Assembly (NCBI RefSeq): GCF_000430765.1
Contig: NZ_KE387243.1
Coordinates: 195,225 to 259,224, forward strand
Source of the DNA: Peribacillus kribbensis DSM 17871
GTDB lineage: Bacteria; Bacillota; Bacilli; Bacillales; DSM-1321
DNA: 64,000 bases
Direction of reading: 5' to 3'
A program made the translations under genes and the position numbers. Shown here in pieces: positions 33,969 to 41,539 of the stretch (position 1 is its first letter; each line of letters opens with the position of its first letter). The notes beneath the pieces were generated by a model that had not been told where the DNA came from, made no database searches, and saw only the letters and a program-made list of their open reading frames with translations.

Positions 33969-35039
33969 ATGGCATCTACAACTAAATCATTTCTTTACTC
34001 CCTATGCCTTGCTGCAGCAGGAGGTTTGATTTTTTCACTCATCTCCGTGCCGATTCCCTGGCTCTTGGGACCAATGGCCGCAACCCTGATCGGAGCAAGA
34101 TTTAAAAAGTATAAAGTGGTGTGGCCGGTCTATATCAGGGATGCAGGTTTAATAGTAGTCGGGTATTCGCTGGGTCTTTCCTTTTCCAGGGAGTCCGTGA
34201 TCCAGATTGGTGCCCAGCTTCCTTCCATGCTGTTATTGACCGTTCTTCTCGTTTTATTTTGCGCCCTAATGGCCTGGCTTGTATCAAAAATAACCGGTAT
34301 CGATTATCCGACCATCCTGACAGGGAGTATTCCCGGCGGGCTGTCCCAGATGCTGATTCTTGCAGAAGAAATGAAGGGCATCAATATTACAGTAGTAGCC
34401 TTTCTTCAGGTATCAAGGCTGATTATGCTGGTAGTGATTGTACCTCTCCTGATATTCAGCCCGATTTTTGGCGGGCACCGGGATGCATTGGCGCAGCATG
34501 CAGTTCCGTTTCAGCATATCGAGGTCTCTCATGCGCTGATGTTTTTAATGGTTGCTGTCCTTTGTGCATTTCTGGCGAAAAAAGCGAAGCTTCCCACCCC
34601 CTTCCTTCTTGGGCCTATGACAGGGACTGCCGTTCTGGTCCTTTTGGGCTTTAAAGGAATTCAGCTTCCTGGTGGACTGTTGAATGTGTCCCAATTTATG
34701 ATCGGCGGATATGTTGGATTGCTTTTAAAGCCGGAGAAGCTCGAAAAAAAGGTGAAGTTCACCTTGATCAGTCTTTTGAGCGGAACCGTACTGCTTTGCG
34801 GATCCTTCGGATTCAGCCTTCTGCTCAGCTCCCTCCATCACCTTGACCCTGCAACAAGCTATCTCAGTGTTGCGCCAGGCGGTATGGACCAGATGGGAAT
34901 CATGGCTCATGAGGTAAAGGCGGACTTATCCATCGTGACAGGCTATCAATTATTCCGTTTGTTTTTTATTTACTTTATAATCCCGCCTATGCTGAAAATG
35001 CTATTTAAGCTAATGCGGAGACAAAAGCAGATACAGTGA
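33969..35039 (+). CDS. AbrB-family integral membrane protein (AmoA-like permease)
   Basis: This is a 356-residue membrane protein of the family named AbrB or ammonia-monooxygenase-like in Pfam, which is unrelated to the DNA-binding AbrB. The duplicated motif is present in both halves: VPIPWLLGPMAATLIGARF near residue 27 and LPTPFLLGPMTGTAVLVLLG near 215. GSIPGGLSQM and SVAPGGMDQMG (repeat-related P-G-G-x-x-Q-M) are also duplicated. About ten membrane segments in two homologous halves suggest a transporter; substrates are unknown. It is preceded by its own promoter region and followed by a terminator, so it stands alone. Confidence 0.85.
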   Translation: MASTTKSFLYSLCLAAAGGLIFSLISVPIPWLLGPMAATLIGARFKKYKVVWPVYIRDAGLIVVGYSLGLSFSRESVIQIGAQLPSMLLLTVLLVLFCALMAWLVSKITGIDYPTILTGSIPGGLSQMLILAEEMKGINITVVAFLQVSRLIMLVVIVPLLIFSPIFGGHRDALAQHAVPFQHIEVSHALMFLMVAVLCAFLAKKAKLPTPFLLGPMTGTAVLVLLGFKGIQLPGGLLNVSQFMIGGYVGLLLKPEKLEKKVKFTLISLLSGTVLLCGSFGFSLLLSSLHHLDPATSYLSVAPGGMDQMGIMAHEVKADLSIVTGYQLFRLFFIYFIIPPMLKMLFKLMRRQKQIQ

Positions 35040-35077
35040 AAAAACCGGCTCGCGATTATTTCGCAGCCGATTTTTTT
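35039..35077. terminator. Bidirectional terminator, AbrB-like / QueA-like
   Basis: CGGCT-c-GCG ... CGC-a-AGCCG stem with A-run on the left and T7 on the right, between convergent genes. Confidence 0.85.
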
Positions 35078-35092
35078 ATGGCTTACTTCCCG

Positions 35093-36127
35093 CTAAACAA
35101 TGAGATTCATATCACCAAACTCATGCCAGAGATAGTTCTCCCGAACGGCCTCATGATAGGCTTTAAACAGCTTCTCTTTTGGCAGGAACGCTGAAAGCAT
35201 ATCCAGGTGGCTTGCTTCTGGCTCATGGAGGCCGGTGATGATTCCATTTGTCATATTCAGCTTAAAGTCTGAATGGACATATAAGTTGGTCCAGCCTTTG
35301 AGATTCCTGGTGATTGCTGCCGTTTCCAGCGCCCTTACAACGGTTGTCCCGACAGCAATGACTCTGCCACCTGCCGATTTAGCCTTTAAAACAGATTGAA
35401 GGGTTTTTTCCGGAATGAAATATTCTTCATGATTCCCGGAAGGATCGGGCTTCCACTTGTCATCCAAGTAATAACTGAGACCTGTGTGCAGCTGCAGATA
35501 AGCAATCTTGACTCCTTTTTCCTGAAGCCTAAATAGCAGCTCCCAGCTGAATGCCCTTCCAGCGGACGGCATTTCTACAGATCCCGGGACAGACGCGTAT
35601 ACGGTCTGATAATACTCAAGCTCCCATGGCAGCTTGACATACTCGTATCGTACTGGCTCGCCCAGCTGATAGATGGCATTCCATAAGTCTGTCCCTTTCA
35701 GGTTGAATGTGATCGTCTGGAGCGGCTTTTTAGCATCCAGGAAGATGATTTCGGCTGCCAGAAAGTCTGAAAACACCAGCCTGTCTCCTTTTTTCATTTT
35801 CTCTGAAACGATCAAGGCTTCCCATACCCAACCGTTTTTTCGATGCGCAAGCCTGACTTCTACTGCATCCTCAATGGTATGGAAACTTCTCTTTAAGGAT
35901 CCCTTCAGGATGGCAGGAATCGTCCGGCTGTTATTTAACACCAACAGATCTCCCTCTTTTAAATATTGGTCAATTCGATAAAAAGAAGTATGCTCTGACC
36001 TGCCCGTTTTACGGTCAATCGAAAGGAGTTTCACATGATCCCGCCGGATTCCCCTCTTTTCAGGCGGGCTTGCTGCATTTAATTCACCAGGAATAATAAA
36101 TGTCATAGATTCTGTAAGCATAGTCAT
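35093..36127 (-). CDS. QueA-like S-adenosylmethionine:tRNA ribosyltransferase-isomerase family protein
   Basis: This 344-residue protein has the QueA fold. LLVLNNSRTIPAILKGS, MPSAGRAFSWELLFRL, YLQLHTGLSYYLDD, VIAVGTTVVRALETAA and GLHEPEASHLDMLSAF correspond to conserved QueA blocks, but with changes: QueA has N-D-T-R and H-V-G-x-G-T-F where this has N-N-S-R and H-T-G-L-S-Y-Y. It therefore looks like a diverged paralogue rather than the epoxyqueuosine enzyme itself, and no tgt, yajC or ruvB gene is adjacent. It overlaps the upstream SDR gene by four bases (translationally coupled), unusual for queA. An unknown SAM-dependent ribosyl transfer with a redox partner is possible. Confidence 0.8.
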   Translation of the reverse strand: MTMLTESMTFIIPGELNAASPPEKRGIRRDHVKLLSIDRKTGRSEHTSFYRIDQYLKEGDLLVLNNSRTIPAILKGSLKRSFHTIEDAVEVRLAHRKNGWVWEALIVSEKMKKGDRLVFSDFLAAEIIFLDAKKPLQTITFNLKGTDLWNAIYQLGEPVRYEYVKLPWELEYYQTVYASVPGSVEMPSAGRAFSWELLFRLQEKGVKIAYLQLHTGLSYYLDDKWKPDPSGNHEEYFIPEKTLQSVLKAKSAGGRVIAVGTTVVRALETAAITRNLKGWTNLYVHSDFKLNMTNGIITGLHEPEASHLDMLSAFLPKEKLFKAYHEAVRENYLWHEFGDMNLIV

Positions 36128-36852
36128 CCTTCCTCCCTTTTAAAGCTCTGGGCCTCTAATCTTTGTCCGTGGACTGTTGATTCATCCGACGCCAGGAATA
36201 AGAATACATCGACCACCTCATCGGGTTCTGCAAGCTCGTAATCGCAATGGGGTACTGCAAGTGCATGCATCTCGGTATTGATTTCTCCAGGATCCACCAT
36301 ATTCATTCGTATTCCGGTCCCTTTCAATTCGTCTGCCCAGGTTTGGGTCAGCCCCTCGACAGCAAACTTGGAGATTCCATAGGCTCCCCACCCCGCATAA
36401 CCCGTATGCCCAGCCTCTGAAGTCACATTAATAATCGAGCCGGATTGCTGCTGAAGCATAAGCGGAAGGACCCTTCTCGCTGCCAGGAATGGTGACAGCA
36501 CATTCATTTTTAGAACCTCTGCAAAATCATCCTCAGGGTAGTCGGCCAGAAACGGCATGGGACTCGGACCCAGCATGGAGGCATTATTGATCAGTACATC
36601 GATTCTGCCGAAATATTTCTGTGTCAATGCAGCAAAGCGCTCCACATCCCTTGAGTTCCCAGCATCTGCCGCAACAGCAAGTACTTTCCCTCCAAGCTTT
36701 TCTGCTTCTTTTTTCACCTCTAAAAGCGGACCCTCATTTCTTGCACAGATCGAAAGGTCAGCTCCCGCCCTTGCAAAGGCAAGCGCCAGCGCTTTTCCCA
36801 GTCCTTTAGATGCTCCTGTAATCATGACCACCTTTTTTTCAAATGTTTTCAT
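36124..36852 (-). CDS. Short-chain dehydrogenase/reductase
   Basis: This is a 242-residue classical SDR with an NAD(P)-binding Rossmann fold. TGASKGLGKALA near residue 11 is the T-G-x-x-x-G-x-G loop, NNASMLGP the N-N-A-G-equivalent, S(135 region) lies in INVTSEAGHTG, and the catalytic Y-x-x-x-K is YGISKFAVEG. The final segment (VVDVFLFLASDESTVHGQRL) is family-like. The start at 36852 has GGGAG nine bases upstream; an earlier ATG at 36882 has none. The substrate is unknown. It overlaps the QueA-like gene by four bases, so the two proteins are made together. Confidence 0.9.
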   Translation of the reverse strand: MKTFEKKVVMITGASKGLGKALALAFARAGADLSICARNEGPLLEVKKEAEKLGGKVLAVAADAGNSRDVERFAALTQKYFGRIDVLINNASMLGPSPMPFLADYPEDDFAEVLKMNVLSPFLAARRVLPLMLQQQSGSIINVTSEAGHTGYAGWGAYGISKFAVEGLTQTWADELKGTGIRMNMVDPGEINTEMHALAVPHCDYELAEPDEVVDVFLFLASDESTVHGQRLEAQSFKREEG

Positions 36853-36900
36853 ACTCTTCGTCTCCCTCTCATTTCTTTTCATGTTTTTATCTTAATAAAA

Positions 36901-37235
36901 ATGGAAGGAATCCTCCTCAGGAGGAAGTTTGAAGCTTTTCTACAACTTTTGGATGAGATACATGTCGGTATGCTGAAACCTTCCTGCGCCGATGCCCATC
37001 TCCTTGATTTTGTCAGCAAAGCTGTACACACTTTAAATCATGAAAAACACTTCAAATGGTATAAAGATATGAATTATTAATGGCCGCAAATTTTGTTGCT
37101 TCCGAAAGAATTGAAAATGCGAATCTGAAGGATCGAATACATACAGCAGTTGAAACGATCATCCAGGCACAGCAGGCGGCGATGACAGCTGAGATGATCG
37201 GCTCGGCTGCCGCAGCAGGTTCAAGCAGCAATTAA
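36901..37235 (+). pseudogene. Small unknown gene, apparently broken by a frameshift
   Basis: Two short frames abut: 36901-37080 (59 residues, ending HEKHFKWYKDMNY) and 37080-37235 (51 residues, MAANFVASERIENANLKDRI and onward, ending AAAAGSSSN), overlapping as TAATG. Both look protein-like, and gain of one base at the junction would join them into one protein of about 110 residues. There is no good ribosome site for the first frame. A strong terminator follows the second stop, which suggests a once-functional unit. I do not recognise the family; two coupled small genes are the alternative. Confidence 0.45.
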
Positions 37236-37271
37236 AATAAGCCGGCGGGAAGGGTTTCCTGCCGGCTTATT
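37236..37271 (+). terminator. Strong intrinsic terminator
   Basis: AATAAGCCGGC pairs with GCCGGCTTATT and the stem continues with one G-T pair and GGAA/TTCC. It begins at the stop codon of the broken small gene. Confidence 0.85.
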
Positions 37272-37556
37272 ATTTATTCCCTATGTGCCAGAATCGGGTA
37301 TTGGCGCCATTTCAGAGGTATCTCTACCCTGTTTGAACATTCAGTAAGACTGATGTGAGTGCATCAGACCTTCAGCGATGGACAATGCAAAGTAGAAAAA
37401 TTATAATCCGGAAATTTGAATAAATAATCCGATACCCCCATTTTATAAGCCGGAGTAATGATCCGAAATAAGCCATTAATGATCCAAACGGTACATAGGA
37501 TAGACTAGCGGTTTTGGGAATGAGCCGTTTTTTTGTCTTTTGATCTGGAAAACATT

Positions 37557-37716
37557 GAAATGGTCTGTTCGTACAGTGAGTGATCCAGGTTTAGGCGAAA
37601 TGGTCTGATTACCCAGTAAATGATCCGGGATTCAGCGAAATGGTCTGATCGTACAGTGAATGAACCTGAGTTCGCTGAAATAGTCCGATAGGAGCGTGAA
37701 TGATCCTGACTAATTG
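37557..37716. repeat. Four 40-bp imperfect tandem repeats
   Basis: Four consecutive 40-base units start at 37557, 37597, 37637 and 37677, each beginning GAAAT(G/A)GTC(T/C)G and containing (T/A)GAATGATCC-like sequence near position 22-30. Similar half-units (AATGATCC, AATAATCC) are scattered from 37385 to 37500. The 40-base period is not a multiple of three and no frame is coding. They lie beyond the cydB 3' end. Confidence 0.85.
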
Positions 37717-37810
37717 ATCCGATCCCCACTAACTGCGCCTTACTTCAGCCATTATCCAACCAGCCCATAAAAATATCTTTAGAATGCATCCGCCAGTATT
37801 TAACGGGAGA

Positions 37811-37863
37811 AAAAATCAAGGAGGCCAGGTTCAATTGCTGACAGCAAATTGAATCTGACCTCC
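37811..37863 (-). terminator. Terminator of cydAB
   Basis: Interrupted hairpin: GGAGG/CCTCC outer stem and TTCAATT/AATTGAA inner stem, with an A-run on the plus strand that gives a T-run on the minus transcript. Confidence 0.7.
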
Positions 37864-37877
37864 CCTATTCTGTTTCC

Positions 37878-38918
37878 CTAGTCTGTCTGCCTGACCGACC
37901 TGTCTCTCATGAACAGGCGCCAGAAAAAGTAAAATCCCGGAAACAAGATGGCAAAGCCTACTACATATACAATGAAGACAGCCCGGAAGGAACTCGGGTC
38001 GGTAAAGCCTGTTCGGATTGTCTCATTATCGTAGATGATATATGGAAGATGTGCCCTTCCATAAACAAAGCCTGCCAGAAGAAATTGAATGATCGTCACG
38101 ATGACTGCCAGCCTTGGAATCCCCTTCAGGCCTTTTCCTCCGGGAATCATAAGCAGCGCACCAGTTAGGATAAAGCAGGCAGCTGACGTAATCAGGAGCG
38201 GCAGATTGTCCATCATTTTGATATAAATCCAATTCGCTTCAGTTTTCAGAGTGACCATAATTAAAAACGCACAAATGAGTGAAATGGGCCCTGTAATCAG
38301 GGCATCCCGCCTGTAAACTCCATAAGCGCGCAAATCGCCTGCTGTCTTTGAATAATCCGCTAAGAGGAGCGATGACAAAAACAAGGAGCTTATAATGGCG
38401 AATGCAATAAAGGCATACACATTCGGGCTGGTAAACAGAAGACCCAGCGACAGGGATTCCCTGCCGTTTTGTTCGATGACATACCCTCCCTGGGAGATCG
38501 GAAGCACAGCGATCAGCAGGCCGGGAATGAGGATTCCTGTTATGCCTGAAACGTAGATAAGCAGCCTTTTATATTTTTCGGCAGCATGTGAAAACACGAG
38601 AAATGCGCTTCGGATCGTGATCAAAAGCAGGATCAAGCTTCCTGGTATGAGCAAAATGGTGCCCAGGGAGTATGCGGCACGGGGAAACATGCTGTAAATC
38701 GCGACAACCAAGGCCACGATAAAGACATTGGTCACTTCCCAGGTTGGAGAAAGATATCTGTTTGCGATATTGGTTACATTGGTTTTATCTCTGTTGATAT
38801 AAATCATGGACCAGAAGCCTGCCCCAAAGTCCATGGCTCCCATCACCGCATATATAAAAACAAAGCCCCATATTAACGTAATTCCAAGGATTTCATCTGT
38901 AAGTGATAATCCATACAT
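37878..38918 (-). CDS. cydB: Cytochrome bd-type quinol oxidase, subunit II
   Basis: Subunit II of a cytochrome bd-family oxidase, the smaller membrane partner of the haem-bearing subunit I in the terminal oxidation of quinol by O2. It has 346 residues and about eight membrane segments. The early motif FVFIYAVMGAMDFGAGFW (family form Y-x-x-x-D-G-F-D/A-x-G) and RYLSPTWEVTNVF are visible. It has the length of the Bacillus YthB type rather than E. coli CydB (379). The start is 14 bases after the subunit I stop. No cydC/cydD or third small subunit was seen next to it. Confidence 0.9.
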   Translation of the reverse strand: MYGLSLTDEILGITLIWGFVFIYAVMGAMDFGAGFWSMIYINRDKTNVTNIANRYLSPTWEVTNVFIVALVVAIYSMFPRAAYSLGTILLIPGSLILLLITIRSAFLVFSHAAEKYKRLLIYVSGITGILIPGLLIAVLPISQGGYVIEQNGRESLSLGLLFTSPNVYAFIAFAIISSLFLSSLLLADYSKTAGDLRAYGVYRRDALITGPISLICAFLIMVTLKTEANWIYIKMMDNLPLLITSAACFILTGALLMIPGGKGLKGIPRLAVIVTIIQFLLAGFVYGRAHLPYIIYDNETIRTGFTDPSSFRAVFIVYVVGFAILFPGFYFFWRLFMRDRSVRQTD

Positions 38919-38932
38919 GTAGATTCCCCCCT

Positions 38933-40303
38933 TTAATGAGCTGGATAATTTTTATCATCCGGGTCAGTCTGGCCTGACAATTCATGGATGAGCGGATTTC
39001 GTTTAAAGTAAAAATAAAGAACAGCAATCACCACAATTCCAAGCAGCAGATAAACCAGAATGAATAGGAGATACAAGATTCCTAAGTTCTGCTGGCTTGT
39101 AACAGAATCTGCGGTGCTGAGGATATGGTAGATCGTCCATGGCTGCCTTCCGGTACATGCCAGGATCCAGCCAAATTCGATGGCAAGGATGGATAAAGGA
39201 GCAGATAAAAAGAAAGCAAACAGCATCCATTTGGGTACGACTGTTTTTTTCTTGAATTTCAGCCAGTACACGCCGATGATGGCAACAAGGATGGAATACA
39301 TCCCAATTCCGACCATCCCATTGAACATCGTGTGGATGAATAAAGGCGGCCAATAGTCCCTTGGAAATTCATTCAGCCCGCGGACGACTGTATCAAACCG
39401 GTTGCCGGCTAAAAAGCTCAAGGCCCAGGGAATCTCGATGGCATGTTTCACTTCCTGTTTTTCGGGGTCTACAGAACCGCCTATGGTCAGCGGAGCATGA
39501 GACTGAGTTTCAAATAAGCCTTCCGCTGCCGCAAGCTTCTCCGGCTGATATTCATATAGATATTGTGCCGAGGCATGACCGCTTAATGCGCTGATAAGAG
39601 AGATAACACCGCCTAGGATGAGGCTCATGACTAAAGCCTTGGCATGAAATTGATAAGAACGGCTGCCAGGCGAGTTCCTCAGCATTTTAAATCCTGATGT
39701 TCCAGCGAAGACAAATGAGCCTGTCATTAAGGCGGTCAGTGAAACATGACCGGCGGTAATGAAAAAGGCTGGATTAAAGAAAGCAGCCCATGGATTCACA
39801 TCAACAATCTTGCCATTTACCACCCTAAACCCCGCAGGAGTGCCTTCGAAGGCATGAACATTCGAAATAAGCACAGCGGATGCAAGGGCCCCGAAGGTAA
39901 CGAGAATCAGGCTGATGATTCTCGCTTTAGTGGAAATACGATCATAGGCGTACACATAAATCGAAAGAAACAGCGCTTCTATAAAGAACGCATAAATTTC
40001 AATCTGGAACGGCAGGGCCATGACCCGTCCTATGACTTCCATAAATCCCGGCCAAAGCAAAGAAAGGGAGACGCCGGCAATGGTCCCTGATGGAATGGCC
40101 ACGCCCAGAAGCACACCCTTAACCCGTGTCCATCTTTTCGCCATAATGGAATAATCCTGGTCTTTCGTCTTTAAGAACATCAACTCGGAAATCAAAATCA
40201 TGAATGGAATCCCGATTCCTAATGTCGCAAAAATAATGTGGAATGCCATAGTGGTCCCAAACATGGCTCTGGCAATTACTAAATGACTCACTTCTATCAC
40301 CAT
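38933..40303 (-). CDS. cydA: Cytochrome bd-type quinol oxidase, subunit I
   Basis: This is the haem-containing subunit of a bd-type oxidase, 456 residues with about nine membrane segments. H22 (GTTMAFHIIF) and H186 (ITAGHVSLTA) correspond to the haem ligands H19 and H186 of E. coli CydA, and the acidic pair lies in LPFQIEIYAFFIEALF. The extracellular Q-loop is short, as in the cyanide-insensitive/YthA subfamily. A GTG at 40291 (MSHLVIARA) with GGTGAT upstream is an alternative start, since AGGA is too close to the ATG at 40303. It is divergent from the GRDP-like gene. Confidence 0.92.
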   Translation of the reverse strand: MVIEVSHLVIARAMFGTTMAFHIIFATLGIGIPFMILISELMFLKTKDQDYSIMAKRWTRVKGVLLGVAIPSGTIAGVSLSLLWPGFMEVIGRVMALPFQIEIYAFFIEALFLSIYVYAYDRISTKARIISLILVTFGALASAVLISNVHAFEGTPAGFRVVNGKIVDVNPWAAFFNPAFFITAGHVSLTALMTGSFVFAGTSGFKMLRNSPGSRSYQFHAKALVMSLILGGVISLISALSGHASAQYLYEYQPEKLAAAEGLFETQSHAPLTIGGSVDPEKQEVKHAIEIPWALSFLAGNRFDTVVRGLNEFPRDYWPPLFIHTMFNGMVGIGMYSILVAIIGVYWLKFKKKTVVPKWMLFAFFLSAPLSILAIEFGWILACTGRQPWTIYHILSTADSVTSQQNLGILYLLFILVYLLLGIVVIAVLYFYFKRNPLIHELSGQTDPDDKNYPAH

Positions 40304-40420
40304 TTCCTATAACAGTTTTCCTGTATTTTCTGCGAACTGGCATTTTTTATGCAAAAAAGAAGGAATAGGAATGTATTCATGTCGAATTATCTGAGAAACG
40401 AATCTCAGGGAGGGAATGTC

Positions 40421-41374
40421 ATGAGCTATATCACATTTATCGTGGGGGCGGGTCTTGGAGCGCTGCTCACTGTATCAATAAAGAAGAACCGGGCGCCAGG
40501 GAACAAAAAGCTGATCCAATCGCCGCTTCCTGTGCATTTAGGAATAAAGCCCGATCTTGGACTCGAGGCACTGGAGGAAAAATTTCAGTCTGCCTGGAAT
40601 GATGAATATGCAGAAGAAGTGAAACTCCGGGTTCTTAAGGAAGGAAACATCACTCTTGAGGATTATCCTTATTATGAGCTGGAAATCAAGCGTTTTTTTA
40701 TCTTATCCAGCCTTATGAAAAATGCGGGGATGTATAATGATTCAGTCGATGAAATCTGGCATGAGATGATGATGTTTTCAAGAAGCTACCAGACGTTTTG
40801 TGAGAAATTCATGGGAAGCTATCTCCATCATGAGCCTAAAAGCATGCTGGCCAGGGATGCAAGCAGGAACAGTACGGAGGGGAAAGATCGAGCGTGGTTT
40901 GATTTAATCTATTCCCAGCTGTTTGAACTTACTCCTAACACGCACCGGATGTACGGTCCCTTCTTCAAACATCGATTATCACAAGAACTCCTTTTGGAAA
41001 TAGAGGAAAAGAACACGTGGGAAATTTCCAGTTCTTATTTTAATCCCCGCACTAGCGAAGGGGAAGAAGCTGTTCTGAGGCTGGTCGATCAAATAAAAAA
41101 AGAGATTGCCTTTATTCAAAGCCGCAAAAATGAAAAGCCGGGTATCCAGTTAACCAAAGCTAAAAAGTCCGGGGATGAGAGCTTTTTGGCCATGTTATTC
41201 TCTTCTTACTTCGGAGGAGATGCAGACAATCCCTTTGATCACTCCCAGCATCATCCCGGACACAGCCATCATAACTCTGATAGTTCCGGACACTCTCATC
41301 ACAGCTGTTCGTCCCATAGCTGCTCCTCCCACTCCTGCGGCAGCTCGTGCGGAAGCTCCTGCGGCAGTTCTTGA
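40421..41374 (+). CDS. GRDP-like (DUF1399-type) protein with His/Ser/Cys-rich tail
   Basis: This is a 317-residue protein. The N-terminus is a single hydrophobic segment (YITFIVGAGLGALLTVSI), so it is probably membrane-anchored. The central part holds DEIWHEMMMFSRSYQTFCEK followed by GSYLHHEP, which matches the W-H-x-x(4)-T-x-x-Y-x-x-F-C ... H-H-x-P signature I associate with glycine-rich-domain (GRDP/DUF1399) proteins, best known from plants. The last 45 residues are almost only His, Ser, Cys and Gly (HSHHSCSSHSCSSHSCGSS) and look metal-binding. GGGAGGG is six bases before the ATG at 40421; the frame extends to 40349 without support. Function unknown; a hairpin follows. Confidence 0.8.
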   Translation: MSYITFIVGAGLGALLTVSIKKNRAPGNKKLIQSPLPVHLGIKPDLGLEALEEKFQSAWNDEYAEEVKLRVLKEGNITLEDYPYYELEIKRFFILSSLMKNAGMYNDSVDEIWHEMMMFSRSYQTFCEKFMGSYLHHEPKSMLARDASRNSTEGKDRAWFDLIYSQLFELTPNTHRMYGPFFKHRLSQELLLEIEEKNTWEISSSYFNPRTSEGEEAVLRLVDQIKKEIAFIQSRKNEKPGIQLTKAKKSGDESFLAMLFSSYFGGDADNPFDHSQHHPGHSHHNSDSSGHSHHSCSSHSCSSHSCGSSCGSSCGSS

Positions 41375-41396
41375 ACCCATTCAGGGTTCTTTTTTA
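41373..41396 (+). terminator. Terminator of the GRDP-like gene
   Basis: GAACCC / GGGTTC stem with a five-base loop at the stop codon, followed by seven T. Confidence 0.85.
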
Positions 41397-41495
41397 GGTT
41401 TTTCGAGCTGTTTTTGCATTATTTTTATTCATATTAAACCAGCAATCATGAATTTTTTTAAATTAAAAAAGGAAAAAAGAATATTTTTAGCAGAT

Positions 41496-41527
41496 AAAAA
41501 AGGAGGCCCGGAACTGAACCTCCTTTT
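41496..41527 (-). terminator. Terminator of the yngJ-E operon
   Basis: AAAAGGAGG / CCTCCTTTT hairpin with a 12-base loop just beyond the yngE stop; the A-rich flank reads as T on the minus transcript. Confidence 0.75.
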
Positions 41528-41539
41528 CAAAATAGAGCA

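Noticed and set aside
35093-36127. Canonical queA
   Set aside because: Several residues conserved in QueA are changed and the neighbours are not the usual queuosine or recombination genes, so a paralogue is more likely.
37557-37716. CRISPR array
   Set aside because: The units are contiguous and imperfect, without unique spacers, and no cas genes are present.
37505-37729. 74-codon minus-strand frame across the 40-bp repeats
   Set aside because: The 40-base period shifts frame in each unit, so the translation is a by-product of the repeats.
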